Source: Homarus americanus
Lineage: Eukaryota > Arthropoda > Malacostraca > Decapoda > Nephropidae
NCBI RefSeq assembly: GCF_018991925.1
Contig: NW_024756914.1
Span: 9,275,167 to 9,339,166, forward strand
Direction: 5' to 3'
DNA: 64,000 nucleotides
A program made the position numbers and the translations under genes. Under the pieces are notes generated by a model that was given only the letters and a program-made list of their open reading frames with translations, made no database searches and was not told the DNA's origin. Below are positions 39,901-45,639 of the stretch, piece by piece. The first letter of the stretch is position 1; every line of letters starts with the position of its first letter.

Positions 39901-42900
39901 CTGCTCTCTCAACTTGTTCCATTCCTCTCTCTTGCTTTGCCTGTGTTATCACTATTTTTCCTTGTCTGCAATTTGTTCCCTTATCTCTCACGCTTCTATT
40001 ATGTTGTACTTTTTCTCATTTTCTGCTACCCCACAATCCCTCTCTCCCACTCCAACCTGACTCTTAACACTCATTACATCCTTCCTCGTCTACCTTGTAC
40101 TGCATTACCCCATACGTACTACCTTTGTGGTTAGCACAGCCCCTCGCCATCCTTAACAACTCTTATTATGTGTGCTCCTCCCCTCAGCCAACAACTTTCT
40201 CTCACTCTTCTCTTCTCCTCACCCAATACTTCCTCTCACCCTTTCTTTTCCGGTCCTTGCTCCTTCATCTCTTCATTACTCCTCACACTCCCTTTCTATT
40301 CTCTACATTTTGTCTCCATACACTCCCCTCTCTCTCTTTCTCCCCACTTATATGCACCCCCTCTCCATTCCCGCAGCATATCACTGGGAAGTTAACAAAG
40401 ATTCCTTCCAATGACAGGCTGGATCTGGAAGTGGACACGAGCAGCAGTGTGTTTGAGGGCAGCGAATGTTCGTCCTCCCTGCCACGCTCCCCGACTGATG
40501 CCACACACCATCACGACTTTGATCGGTTAGTCTTCAAAAATTCCGATATCAATGTTTCAGAAGTTTTCTCTGTATATGTAAGACAAACAGAGGCACACAA
40601 CTAGTTATACACTTCTGACAGATGTGTGAATGTTAACCTTTTAGAGTGAGACAGTACGTTTGTTACATAACAACCTTGAGATGCTTAAGGGCGAGACCCA
40701 AGATAGATTTTTGTGAACTCCCAAACAGAGGGGCAGGGAGCCCCCCCCCCTACCCTCCCTGAGTTTGGAGCTATCAGAAAGTTTGCCACCTCCCTATCCC
40801 CTTCTTCTCACCAATCTACATTCCTGACATCCCGAAGGGAAGATGTGATAAAGCACCACAGAGCAAGGACAGGGTGACATATGAGGTTATCAACTTCGAC
40901 ATAAATTCATCTTTAGAACTTATCAGTGTTGGTTTCACCATTTGCAGTTACTGTAGTTTTTCCATTTATGTGGTGAGTTTTGAACACAAAAGCCACATTA
41001 CCGGAATATTAGCCTCATCTTAATTCACCTTAAGATTAACCACCCTAATGCTAACCTAACCTAACCAAACCTAATAATAACTCAACATAACATAACCCAC
41101 CCAGGTAGCATGTTTAATCATCAGGTGAAATAAGCTGGGGGCTGATCTTTAGGTGATCTCAAAAGGCCCACCACCTTCATCAACACACTCTTCACAGTCT
41201 CTCTGATCCTTCTACCTGAGCATTTAGTAAATACAGACTGGGTACTGAATCCCTGAGGTGACTATTATAAAAGGAGATGCCATCACTAAAGCTACTTAGA
41301 ATACATATAAAACGGTCTGGGCGATTTCTGGCTTTTTCCCCCGTTGTCTACTTCTCCCCCAGAGCACCTCAGTTATGGTGATGTTAAGTGAGATATATAT
41401 TTGAGTGTACTTGAGGTGTTATTTCATGCTGGGTTCCCTCGCAGGATGCGCATGAGCCTGGAGGAGAGTGACGGGGCGCGAGTGAGGCGGCGAGAGGAGG
41501 TGGTTCATGAGGGTGCTGCTGTGGCTGTGCTTGAGCAGTCTGGCAGAAGGTAAGTCATTGATAGTGTAGTGTGTGGAGCTCAGAGACCTTCCTGCCTGAT
41601 GTCAAAATCCTGAAGGGCCTCTTTAGAAAATTATAATTCCATGTAAAATATCTTATAGAAATTGCCCCCTTCAAAAAATCCATTTCCACAAGCCTCTTAG
41701 AGTGTGATGGTGTAAAAATCACTGCCGTTAACTGGGATTTTGTTCCCATTTTCTAAGCAACGTATCCATCTTTTATCAGTTGTACATTTTGTCAATATTT
41801 AAACTACTTATGAGGCAGAGGATTGATACATGTTGAATGTCTTGAGTTGTTTGCAGACGCCACGCTGAGGAGGAGGATGACGGTAGAGGCAGACGACGGG
41901 ACAAGACAGGAGAGGTACCCGCGTCGTCAGGCAGTGAGGAGCGAGGCTGGTTCAGGAAACGCGAAAAGAGTTCTTCCCGTGAGTTGGACCGCACTAGTGA
42001 GGAACGACAACCAGAAAAGTCAAGGTGGTTTAGGAAACGAGACAAGAGTTCTTCCCGAGGCTCCGAGGATAGAAACATGCGACGGGAGGAGTCTGATCGT
42101 CGACAGCGTGAAAAAAACAAAAACAGAGATGAATCTTCAGCATCAGGAACTGATAGAAGAAGGGGAGGGGATACTGGAGGGAAGAGTCGAAAGACAACAA
42201 TAGAGAAAGTAGAAACCTTGGGGCCACGAGTGTCAGGGGAGGGTGAGGATGAGTGGGGAGGACATCGCCCTAGTGAACACATAAGTACTCAGGAACGATT
42301 ACGTGTCCCAGAACCCACAGTGCGGAGGTTGTCATCACCCGAGATTGATAATTCTGGAGTGATAACTGCTTCGTTACGTATCCCAGTGCCTTTAAGTCAA
42401 GGAGGGCCGTTGTCCTTCACACAAGATTCTGAAATTCCATATATTGAAGATGGTGAGGAGAAAAAAAACCGCCATCGGTCGTCTCCATATAAAGGAAGTG
42501 GTTCTCAACGGAGTGATGTAACTCGTCAACGATCGGGCAGCAGTGACTCATATCTGGGACAACCCATCACCGGCACCATGAGTTTCCAGCCTCTTACCAA
42601 GAAGGGTGGCGACAAGCAGAGCCATGACTCTGTCCTCTCTTCATCCTCAGCTGATGTGTTCACGCTCTCACCTTCACCCCGCAACACTCCTCTCTCTGAT
42701 CTATATGCCTCAGGCACATCCTCACCTCTCAGCAGACCTGGGTCACCCCCTCACTGGCTCAGTCCAGACTCTGGGACTCCAGGGCTCTCACCACCAAACT
42801 CTCCTCCTCTACATCCCAGACGTAGAGGAGATTTGCGGAACAATCCTCTTGCTCATTCAGTCACTCACACCTTTGGCTCAAAACCTCCAACCACACCAAA

Positions 42901-43279
42901 AACCAGAGCATCCCCAATAGCTGTCTCTCAAGGTCTTTTTCCAATAGGTCGCTCAAAAACTGCAGACAGCATCAAGGTGGAGATGTACCCGAGTGACATT
43001 GGGGTGACGAACCCTGACTCTGGTGAGGGTGGGATAGTCAATCGACGAGGCAGTCGAGCAGATGAGGCAGCTCGAGAGGGCCGGCCTCAGCGAGAGTCAG
43101 GAGGCCGTCGCTACGTCCGCCGGAGGTACACGGGAGAACGTCACGTGACAGGGCATCTGCCAGACCTAAGTGGGTCAATTACAAATGAGCCCCAGCCTTC
43201 TGGAGAGGGTCAAACGCAACTTTGGAAGCGCTGGGAGATCATTGCCTCAGACCCTACAGAGCCAGAAACGTTTGTGTAA
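1129..43279 (+). CDS. ARHGAP6: ARHGAP6/ARHGAP36-like Rho GTPase-activating protein, 3' part of gene, seven exons
   Basis: RhoGAP proteins stimulate GTP hydrolysis by Rho-family GTPases and act at membranes and the actin cytoskeleton. Seven exons were placed by eye: 1129-1272, 6224-6414, 7812-7912, 13800-13872 (or 13874), 40377-40525, 41445-41549 and 41857-43279. The first three encode the second half of the RhoGAP fold, including the family motif SNLATLFAPN in exon 2. The catalytic arginine loop lies upstream of the window. The last exon is a long polar, basic and Ser/Pro-rich tail ending in LWKRWEIIASDPTEPETFV. This resembles the C-terminus I recall for vertebrate ARHGAP6, which also ends in a Trp/Glu-rich segment and ETLV. 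Splice phases agree at every junction except exon 4 to 5, which needs the weaker of two overlapping donors. The fourth intron spans 26.5 kb and is full of repeats. The family call is strong; the choice between ARHGAP6 and ARHGAP36 is less certain. Confidence 0.85.
1684..1723. repeat. (TAA)n microsatellite
   Basis: About thirteen uninterrupted TAA units follow a short (GT)n run at about 1671-1684. Confidence 0.95.
1885..2280. repeat. 45-bp minisatellite, about 8.5 copies
   Basis: A 45-bp unit beginning CAGATGGTGTTATGAGG and containing CACGTGGTGTAGTAATTCC is repeated with small substitutions and a few indels. Because 45 is a multiple of three, open frames run through the array on both strands. 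They are periodic and low in complexity, so they are not called as genes. The array lies in the first visible intron of the ARHGAP6-like gene. Confidence 0.95.
2281..5268. other. Intron sequence with no recognised gene
   Basis: This is part of the intron between the exons at 1129-1272 and 6224-6414. A T-rich stretch lies at 2840-3060 and a short duplicated segment (CCCAGAGGTTA) at 4112-4135. The open frames of about 70-100 codons have no recognisable domain or splice context. Confidence 0.5.
5269..5862 (-). mobile_element. Solo gypsy LTR in intron, interrupted by a short retroposon
   Basis: The segment matches the LTR at 31347-31852 along its length. Shared stretches include the TGTAGGG end, GTTGTCTAGCACTCAGGAT, CAGGAGCTTCGTTAG, GGTGTTGCGTGTTCAGGAA, CTTATATACACAGCAGCCG and GGATACTGTGGCATCTGGTG. 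On the - strand it begins TGTCGTGGA, against TGTAGTGGA in the other LTR. No coding region flanks it, so it looks like a recombined solo LTR. A clean target-site duplication could not be assigned. A 71-bp insertion at 5575-5645 accounts for most of the length difference. Confidence 0.8.
5575..5645 (-). mobile_element. Short 5'-truncated retroposon with A-tail, nested in the LTR
   Basis: Read on the - strand, the insertion ends in AGGTAATATTCCTAC followed by an A-rich tail of about 22 bases. It is flanked by the 9-bp direct repeat CTCAGTGGA at 5566-5574 and 5646-5654. The homologous LTR at 31.6 kb has the uninterrupted site. A poly(A) tail plus a target-site duplication indicates LINE-type retroposition. 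The same 3' end recurs at about 61165-61225. Confidence 0.8.
6224..6414 (+). CDS. ARHGAP6: ARHGAP6-like exon 2 of window (RhoGAP C-terminal half)
   Basis: The acceptor is TAG at 6221-6223 and the donor GTCAGT at 6415. The exon enters in phase 1, completing the Gly codon from the previous exon, and ends in phase 0. It encodes GNKMDSSNLATLFAPNILH and then a long amphipathic helix ending VVRSMIDHNKELFE. The NLATLFAPN motif is the strongest single RhoGAP signature in the window. Confidence 0.92.
7085..7112. repeat. (TG)n microsatellite
   Basis: About fourteen TG units lie directly beside the left target-site duplication of the SINE pair. Confidence 0.9.
7121..7328 (-). mobile_element. tRNA-derived SINE, - orientation, internally deleted
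   Basis: Read on the - strand, a tRNA-like head with a degenerate B box (GGTTTAATCCCCGGG) leads into a body with one 68-bp unit. The tail contains GGCCGGCCATCCTCG and ends near CAACCATTA. Compared with the copy at 12003-12343, most of the middle is missing. It abuts the + oriented SINE head-to-head, and the pair is flanked by TAGTGAAGAA at 7111-7120 and 7729-7738. Confidence 0.85.
7329..7728 (+). mobile_element. tRNA-derived SINE, + orientation, with two internal 68-bp units
   Basis: The tRNA-like head has an A-box-like TGGTCAGCATG at 7340-7350 and a B-box GGTTCGATCCCC at 7376-7387, which would form an internal RNA polymerase III promoter. The body contains about two copies of a 68-bp unit, beginning near 7552 and 7616. 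The tail has GGCCGGCC and a CTCATTACACGAGG hairpin. The mobile family is SINE-like by structure; its partner LINE was not identified. Confidence 0.88.
7812..7912 (+). CDS. ARHGAP6: ARHGAP6-like exon 3 of window (end of RhoGAP domain)
   Basis: The acceptor is CCCGCAG at 7805-7811 and the donor GTAAGT at 7913. The exon is in phase 0 at its start and phase 2 at its end. It encodes VSAELLDETYQHLMDT and ALNVLLRRRCTGPD. In ARHGAP6-type proteins the RhoGAP domain is followed by a similar helix and an LLRRK-like run, so the fit is good. Confidence 0.88.
7913..12002. other. Intron sequence with no recognised gene
   Basis: This is part of the 5.9-kb intron between exons 3 and 4. Palindromic TACTGTAC-type words are frequent. 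Three imperfect repeats of AGATTAAGGGAC lie near 9769-9805. No coding exon or structured RNA was recognised. Confidence 0.5.
10258..10318. repeat. (CCA)n microsatellite
   Basis: An interrupted run of CCA/CTA triplets. Confidence 0.9.
12003..12343 (-). mobile_element. tRNA-derived SINE, full-length single-unit copy
   Basis: This copy is about 340 bp long and carries exactly one 68-bp internal unit (about 12058-12132). Read on the - strand, the head has a B box GGTTCGATCCCCGGG. It is followed by a stretch containing CTCTGTCTACCCAGCAGTAA, then the unit, then the GGCCGGCC tail. It is the best reference for the ancestral layout. No convincing target-site duplication was found. Confidence 0.88.
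13800..13874 (+). CDS. ARHGAP6: ARHGAP6-like exon 4 of window
   Basis: The acceptor CTTCGTGCAG ends at 13799. Continuing exon 3 in phase gives an open frame reading RGQHLQELLASLLAPHRPQS. The 3' end is ambiguous because the sequence ACTGTGTAAGT offers GTAAGT at 13875 or GTGTAA at 13873. Only the earlier donor keeps the frame into the next recognised exon at 40377. An unseen exon within the 26.5-kb repeat-filled intron is the alternative. Confidence 0.7.
14024..16185. repeat. 27-bp C-rich minisatellite, about 75-80 copies
   Basis: The unit reads CAGTCACCACCTTCCCCATC plus ACTGTAT. Length variants, chiefly 24-30 bp, are frequent, and the region 15340-15950 is more degenerate. The 27-bp period produces long open frames, the longest 535 codons at 14219-15826, of the repeating type ITVSVTTFP. 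They have no other coding character and are not called as a gene. The array begins about 150 bp downstream of exon 4. Confidence 0.95.
16186..17934. other. Intron sequence between two minisatellites
   Basis: Nothing recognisable is encoded here. A frame of 97 codons at 17061-17354 lacks known motifs and splice context. The stretch separates the C-rich and G-rich arrays. Confidence 0.45.
17935..20178. repeat. G-rich minisatellite, unit about 46-48 bp
   Basis: The consensus unit contains GTAGCATCAGAGGTGTGGGA, TGGGGTCAGGGGTGGATCAG and GGAGGGTC. Units vary by many single-base indels and by loss of the GTCGTAG part, most strongly at 17.9-19.1 kb. Many units carry three or four G-runs close together, so the + strand could form G-quadruplexes. 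Overlapping Gly/Arg-rich frames are by-products of the repeat. Confidence 0.93.
20179..20900. other. Intron sequence with no recognised gene
   Basis: AT-rich sequence between the G-rich array and the expanded SINE. No exon or repeat was identified. Confidence 0.45.
20957..23010. repeat. 68-bp tandem array inside the SINE
   Basis: The unit starts TTAAGGTGTAGAAGCTGTCG and continues through CCAACACAACAACCACACCC and GTTAACGAGCTGCATGACCC. Spacing of identical words is 68 bp across most of the array. Units are contiguous, with no variable spacers. Confidence 0.95.
23043..23227. mobile_element. 185-bp insertion in the expanded SINE, class unknown
   Basis: The segment interrupts sequence that is continuous in the SINE at 12003-12343. 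It is flanked by CATTAC at 23037-23042 and 23228-23233. It begins AGGAATATAAAAAATTGG and ends GGGTCCGGGCCCCTG. No clear inverted ends or poly(A) tail were found. Confidence 0.6.
23393..24854. other. Intron sequence with no recognised gene
   Basis: AT-rich sequence with short frames only; no known domain and no repeat family recognised. Confidence 0.45.
24855..26800 (-). mobile_element. CR1-like LINE fragment, 5'-truncated and decayed
   Basis: On the - strand, broken frames give, in order, a pre-RT segment (26786-26586), RT pieces including YLDFAKAFD and SVLGPLLFVYFINDLP (26011-25658), and the C-terminal region with NVQRRATSLVPALRHLSYPE (25397-25056). The expected catalytic (F/Y)ADD motif reads MFVGDAKLF near 25745-25770, so the catalytic aspartates are damaged. 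The 3' end carries an A-rich tail motif (CTTTTATCC on the + strand). The same family occurs at 37050-38920 and 44915-45135. Confidence 0.88.
26805..30700 (-). mobile_element. Ty3/gypsy retrotransposon remnant with order gag-PR-IN-RT (Gmr1-like)
   Basis: On the - strand the order is as follows. Gag-like sequence lies at about 30660-30000, with a CFNCHKEGHIASSC zinc knuckle near 29995-29951. An aspartic protease has the DTG motif in VWSDTGCTSAAV near 29850. An integrase zinc-binding region (FFWPGIFGDVKKFCSRSC) and core (RVAIDFIGPIHPVSDRGNRY) lie at 29465-28870. The integrase C-terminal part is at 28205-27875, and a linker (EMNYRVSMAGKTKVCHANL) near 27720. Reverse transcriptase follows at 27640-26820 with RVCVDVRRLNAITKF and a GHYVDD box at 26994-27011. 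Integrase thus precedes RT, unlike most gypsy elements. Frameshifts and stops are scattered through it. A LINE abuts the RT near 26800, and RNase H and LTRs were not found. Confidence 0.82.
28209..28860 (-). mobile_element. pogo-like DNA transposon, non-autonomous, nested in the gypsy integrase
   Basis: The ends form an inverted repeat: CAGTAAACCCTCGAACTTCC at the left, and CAGAAAACCCTCGCACTTCC as the reverse complement of the right. The insertion splits the integrase coding sequence, which resumes on either side. Inside, a - strand frame (28608-28405) reads KLELLQKLVSGWSVTRCCSE, resembling the N-terminal helix-turn-helix of pogo/Tigger transposases. No DDE catalytic domain remains. The right flank is TA; the left flank is TG, so the TA duplication is imperfect. 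Confidence 0.78.
30701..31346. other. Unassigned sequence between two gypsy elements
   Basis: The stretch may include the decayed 5' end of the gypsy element to its left, but no LTR or primer-binding site was recognised. Confidence 0.35.
31347..31852 (-). mobile_element. 3' LTR of a conventional gypsy element
   Basis: On the - strand the LTR begins TGTAGTGGACGTCTCCCC and ends CGAAACCCTACA, giving TGTAG/CTACA inverted ends and a length of 506 bp. A polypurine tract, GGGAGGGGAGGGGGAGTAT, directly precedes it. It shares its sequence with the solo LTR at 5269-5862. Confidence 0.85.
31853..32700 (-). mobile_element. gypsy Pol C-terminus (integrase end and Pro-rich tail)
   Basis: The - strand frame from about 32700 to the stop near 31855 reads LRLPGDFSLPPDPNQT, then AEYVFVRHDAHRNPLQRPYD, then FLTIIRNGRHDTVSIDRVKP. 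These are typical of the C-terminal, GPY/F-type module of gypsy integrases. A proline-rich tail of about 150 residues follows and ends just before the polypurine tract. The upstream integrase core is missing or unrecognisable, so this is a 5'-truncated element. Confidence 0.8.
33137..33343 (-). pseudogene. Possible gag/protease remnant of a gypsy element
   Basis: A 68-codon - strand frame contains SRQKCYECYTG and, further on, VEVTIDGAATAGMVTNES. The second part resembles the start of a retropepsin, but the DTG/DSG triad is not intact. It lies upstream of the Pol C-terminus at 31853-32700 on the same strand and could be part of the same internally deleted element. The call is tentative. Confidence 0.4.
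33910..34121. repeat. 25-bp minisatellite, left part
   Basis: Units of the type CAGTCAGTGTACAGTTATAA plus TCCAT are repeated about eight times with variation. The array is interrupted at 34122 by a Tigger element and resumes at 36720. Confidence 0.9.
34122..36719 (-). mobile_element. Tigger/pogo-type DNA transposon (family A), full length but decayed
   Basis: The ends are CAGTATGGTCTCCATTTACG and, as the right reverse complement, CAGTATAGTCTTGATTTACG. TA lies on both sides, and the 25-bp minisatellite is continuous across the insertion. On the - strand, frames from 36310 downwards give an N-terminal helix-turn-helix (LSYDVKYKIVHDLEKGTQQ), a second DNA-binding region (FTASSGWLQGFKKRNKITNI, 35929-35747) and a DDE domain with LLLLDNAPGH and LIQPMDQ (35829-34951). 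Frameshifts, including one just after the first catalytic region near 35700, make it a pseudogene. Confidence 0.9.
36720..36850. repeat. 25-bp minisatellite, right part
   Basis: The CAGTCAGTGTACAGTTATAA type of unit continues for about five copies after the Tigger insertion. Confidence 0.88.
36877..36990. repeat. (TTA)n microsatellite
   Basis: A long run of ATT triplets broken by occasional G or extra T. Confidence 0.95.
37050..38925 (+). mobile_element. CR1-like LINE fragment, 5'-truncated, largely readable RT
   Basis: A frame of 287 codons (37056-37919) covers the first half of the RT, including FKKGDRHSANNYRPVSLTSI and HFAKAFDSVPHERL. After a frameshift near 37905, the next frame holds VPQGILLGPLLF and the catalytic FADDAKLF at about 38050-38073. 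The C-terminal region (NVQRRATRLVPALRHLSYPE) is at 38437-38673. The 3' end has AGGATAAAAGAAAAG followed by an A-rich tail. The endonuclease domain is absent. It belongs to the same family as the LINE at 24855-26800. Confidence 0.9.
39150..39335. mobile_element. Foldback/MITE-like element with telomere-like core, copy 1
   Basis: The left arm has GGGATCACC, ATTAGCCCC and CTTATTTCACC. The right arm is their approximate reverse complement (GGTGAAATAATCTGGGGCTA, GGTGGTCCC). Between the arms lie CTAACCTAACC tracts. A second copy is at 40985-41165. Confidence 0.75.
39870..40376 (+). other. Long pyrimidine-rich tract before an acceptor
   Basis: About 500 bp of C/T-rich sequence leads to the acceptor CCGCAG at 40371-40376. 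It probably includes the polypyrimidine tract of the fourth intron. Its open frames reflect base composition, not coding. Confidence 0.5.
40377..40525 (+). CDS. ARHGAP6: ARHGAP6-like exon 5 of window
   Basis: The exon follows CCGCAG and ends before GTTAGT. It is open only in phase 0, reading HITGKLTKIPSNDRLDLEVD and later ECSSSLPRSPTDATHHHDFD. It ends in phase 2 and joins the next exon through an Arg codon. Its Ser-rich polar character fits the linker between the RhoGAP domain and the C-terminal tail. Confidence 0.75.
40985..41165. mobile_element. Foldback/MITE-like element with telomere-like core, copy 2
   Basis: It shares TTTAATCATCAGGTGAAATA and the CTAACCTAACCTAACC core with copy 1. The arms are less well preserved. 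It lies in the intron between exons 5 and 6 of the ARHGAP6-like gene. Confidence 0.7.
41445..41549 (+). CDS. ARHGAP6: ARHGAP6-like exon 6 of window
   Basis: The acceptor is CTCGCAG ending at 41444 and the donor GTAAGT at 41550. The frame continues in phase and reads MRMSLEESDGARVRRREEVV, then HEGAAVAVLEQSG. It is charged and probably disordered. Phase 2 at the end agrees with the next exon. Confidence 0.8.
41857..43279 (+). CDS. ARHGAP6: ARHGAP6-like terminal exon (disordered basic/Ser-Pro tail)
   Basis: The acceptor TTTGCAG ends at 41856. The exon continues in phase for about 474 codons to a TAA stop at 43277-43279. The product is rich in Arg, Glu, Ser and Pro. It includes a 26-residue tandem duplication (WFRKREKSSSRE and WFRKRDKSSSRG, 41948 and 42026) and SP/TP-rich runs around 42630-42830. 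It ends LWKRWEIIASDPTEPETFV, similar in layout to the vertebrate ARHGAP6 C-terminus. The Ser/Thr-Pro runs could be phosphorylation or SH3-binding sites, which is inference. Confidence 0.88.
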
Positions 43280-43446
43280 CTCTAGAGCCTCCCCATGATG
43301 TGTGGAGGCTTTACTATTCTCTTCGTGGTGCCTTCCAAGTACTGTACCTTCACCGCCCTAAGTATTGCTCAGCCTTTGAATCCTCAGTACCATCTAGTCA
43401 CTTTGAATTCCTCTTCTGGGGGTGGTTGGCGGAGAAATTAGTTAAA

Positions 43447-43452
43447 AATAAA
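43447..43452 (+). terminator. Candidate polyadenylation signal of the ARHGAP6-like gene
   Basis: AATAAA lies about 170 nt after the stop codon. Other signals further downstream are possible, so this is tentative. Confidence 0.35.
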
Positions 43453-43672
43453 GATGATAATGACCTATGCATCTCTCAAAGACACAGAAAATTCATCCAC
43501 TTCTGTATACTGGATCACCAGTTGACCTAAGGATCAAACAATAATTGTATAGACAAAAGACGACCAGGAACAGATCTAGTCATCTATGTTAGTCTCGTGC
43601 ACGTCTGGTTGTTGATGCACTTGTACCAAGAGTATTGCTAGGATATCTTTACACAGGAGTCGGTGTACGTAC

Positions 43673-43915
43673 GTGCGGATACCATACATTTGTATGAATA
43701 CTGTAGTTATGTGCAGATACTGCATATATGTGCAAATACTGTACTTACGTATGCATACTGTACTTATGTGCAGATATTGTACTTATGTGCCAATACTGTA
43801 CTTATGTGTTGATACTGTACTTATGTGCCCATACTGTACTTTTGTGCAGAAGCTGTACTTACATGTGGACACTGCTTATGTGCAGATATTGCACTTATGT
43901 GTAAAAGTTGAATAC
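43673..43915. repeat. 19-bp minisatellite in or just beyond the 3' UTR
   Basis: Units of the type TACTGTACTTATGTGCAGA are repeated about twelve times with drift. The 19-bp period is not a multiple of three, so the apparent Tyr/Cys-rich frame is only a by-product. Confidence 0.88.
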
Positions 43916-44127
43916 TACTATGTAAGAACTGTGTCACTTCACACTCTTAATGTGATGTTTGTTGAGGAAGTTGCCAAGTCTGTAAGTCACTGTTTTGTGA
44001 AGAAAAAACCCTTTTATATAAAATCAATGTACAATGCAAAGAACAATGATATATTTCTGATCATGAGATTGTTTAATTTGATCACCAAAGTATTACTAAA
44101 CTTATAGACATGTTAAAGAAAATGGGA

Positions 44128-44155
44128 ATATATATATATATATATATATATATAT
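44128..44155. repeat. (TA)n microsatellite
   Basis: About thirteen TA units. Confidence 0.92.
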
Positions 44156-44159
44156 CTTT

Positions 44160-44830
44160 ACAGTATATTCATTCACACAGGAAAAGGGAAACAATGGAGC
44201 ACCTTAGCTTTTGTCTTTATTCAAGACATATTCAGAGGCAACTGAATTTACTGGGTTTAAGAGGCTTATATACACAGGGTTACCTTAAAAAACATCAAGT
44301 ACGGTCAATAACATGAGATCCACTAATCCACACACCACCACAAACATAAGATGAGCCTATAAAAATGGGCGACTTAACTAGTCATGTCAAGTCCGGGCAA
44401 AATATGAGACCCACTAATCATCTATCATACATCCACCTCAAAGGCTTTCAAAGCATTTTTAACCTTAGGCCACTGACAAATAAATTTATGTAACATATTA
44501 TTAGTTTTGTACTGACCATCACTCGGGTTTAAAGAATTCATTTCCCTAATCAAACTTGCTTCAACCAGAAGTCTTTCTGTGACACATGATGATTTATACA
44601 CTTCTAAACTGTTTTCCCAATCTATGGGATGATTATTGTTCCTTATATGAACGAACAGTACACTGCTTTCAGATGCCGTTCTATCATTATACTTATGTTG
44701 TTTTATTCTAAGTTACAATGCTTTCCCAGTCTGACCTACATAATTTCCATTACAATTGCTACATGGAATGCAGTAAACACTTTCATTTACATTCAAGAGA
44801 GATTGGGCTATTCTTAACTAACATAGTAGT
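44160..44830 (-). mobile_element. Penelope-like element, C-terminal GIY-YIG part and 3' UTR
   Basis: On the - strand, pieces read VYCIPCSNCNGNYVGQTGKA, then RIKQHKYNDRTASESSVLFV, then HIRNNNHPIDWENSLEVY. This is the usual layout of the GIY-YIG endonuclease of Penelope-like retroelements. The 3' side carries a sequence that resembles a hammerhead-ribozyme core. The reverse transcriptase core is missing. Confidence 0.78.
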
Positions 44831-44914
44831 AATAGTTGAGTCATATTTAAAAAACAACATTAATGTTTAATAATTTAAGGGATAAATTCATTGCGATAAG
44901 GTAGTCAAAATATT

Positions 44915-45135
44915 CTTAAGTGTAGGAGTGAGAATTATGAACTCTTGGAACAATCTGCCAGCAAGTGTAGCGATACCGAGTGTGAGCTCTTTCATGGCCA
45001 GACTTGACCAACACTGGAGCAGGTTTACTTTCAGGAGCCAGTTCATGCCCAGTACTTGCCAAGAGTGCGTAACAGAGACGTGACCGATTGCCCAAGCAGA
45101 GGATAAAAGTAAAGTAAAAAAAAAAAAAGATCGGG
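44915..45135 (+). mobile_element. 3' end of CR1-like LINE, strongly 5'-truncated
   Basis: The stretch matches the 3' ends of the other two LINE copies, sharing AACTCTTGGAACAATCT, CCAGACTTGACCAACACTGG and CATGCCCAGTACTTGC. It ends with AGGATAAAAGTAAAG and an A-run. Confidence 0.85.
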
Positions 45136-45610
45136 GTTATTTTTCAATAACAACTTCATTTTAGAGTTAGATAACTTATTAATATTTTGCAGGGGATCTT
45201 TTGTAAGCTCACAATAAGTGCTGTCATGACTAAGTAAAGAATTCATCTTATCATTACAGTCGCTTTTATCCAAAATTACAATAGCATTGGACTTATCGGC
45301 TTTAGTAATACCTGTATGGATATTCTCATTACTTCTCAAGCTTTTTCAAGGCTGTTTCAAATCTTTTTGGAATGTTTGAGACCATTTTCTTACATTAAAC
45401 ATTATGTATACAACCTTAAGCAATGAAAATATCTTCATTTGTAACATCTATCGACTCTTTCTTTTCCAGTTTGATCATACCTTTAGCATTAGTAAAGTGG
45501 TTTAATGGTGCACTGATCAAGAGAATACTTTCTACCAAAACCAAGCACAAGTTTCTCATTTGTCTGTAGCGCTCGTAAGATGATAAGTTAATGAACAAAT
45601 TTGGATCTTT
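45136..45610 (-). mobile_element. Penelope-like element, N-terminal RT part
   Basis: A - strand frame (45339 downwards) reads ITKADKSNAIVILDKSDCND, a motif typical of the start of the Penelope RT region. A further upstream frame lies at 45598-45416. Together with 44160-44830 it forms one element whose middle has been lost or replaced by the LINE fragment. Confidence 0.7.
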
Positions 45611-45639
45611 CTCTTTTCTATTTTTAATTTCTTTTTACT

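Noticed and set aside
40095..40376. Coding extension upstream of ARHGAP6-like exon 5
   Set aside because: The open frame is C/T-rich intron sequence leading into the acceptor at 40371-40376.
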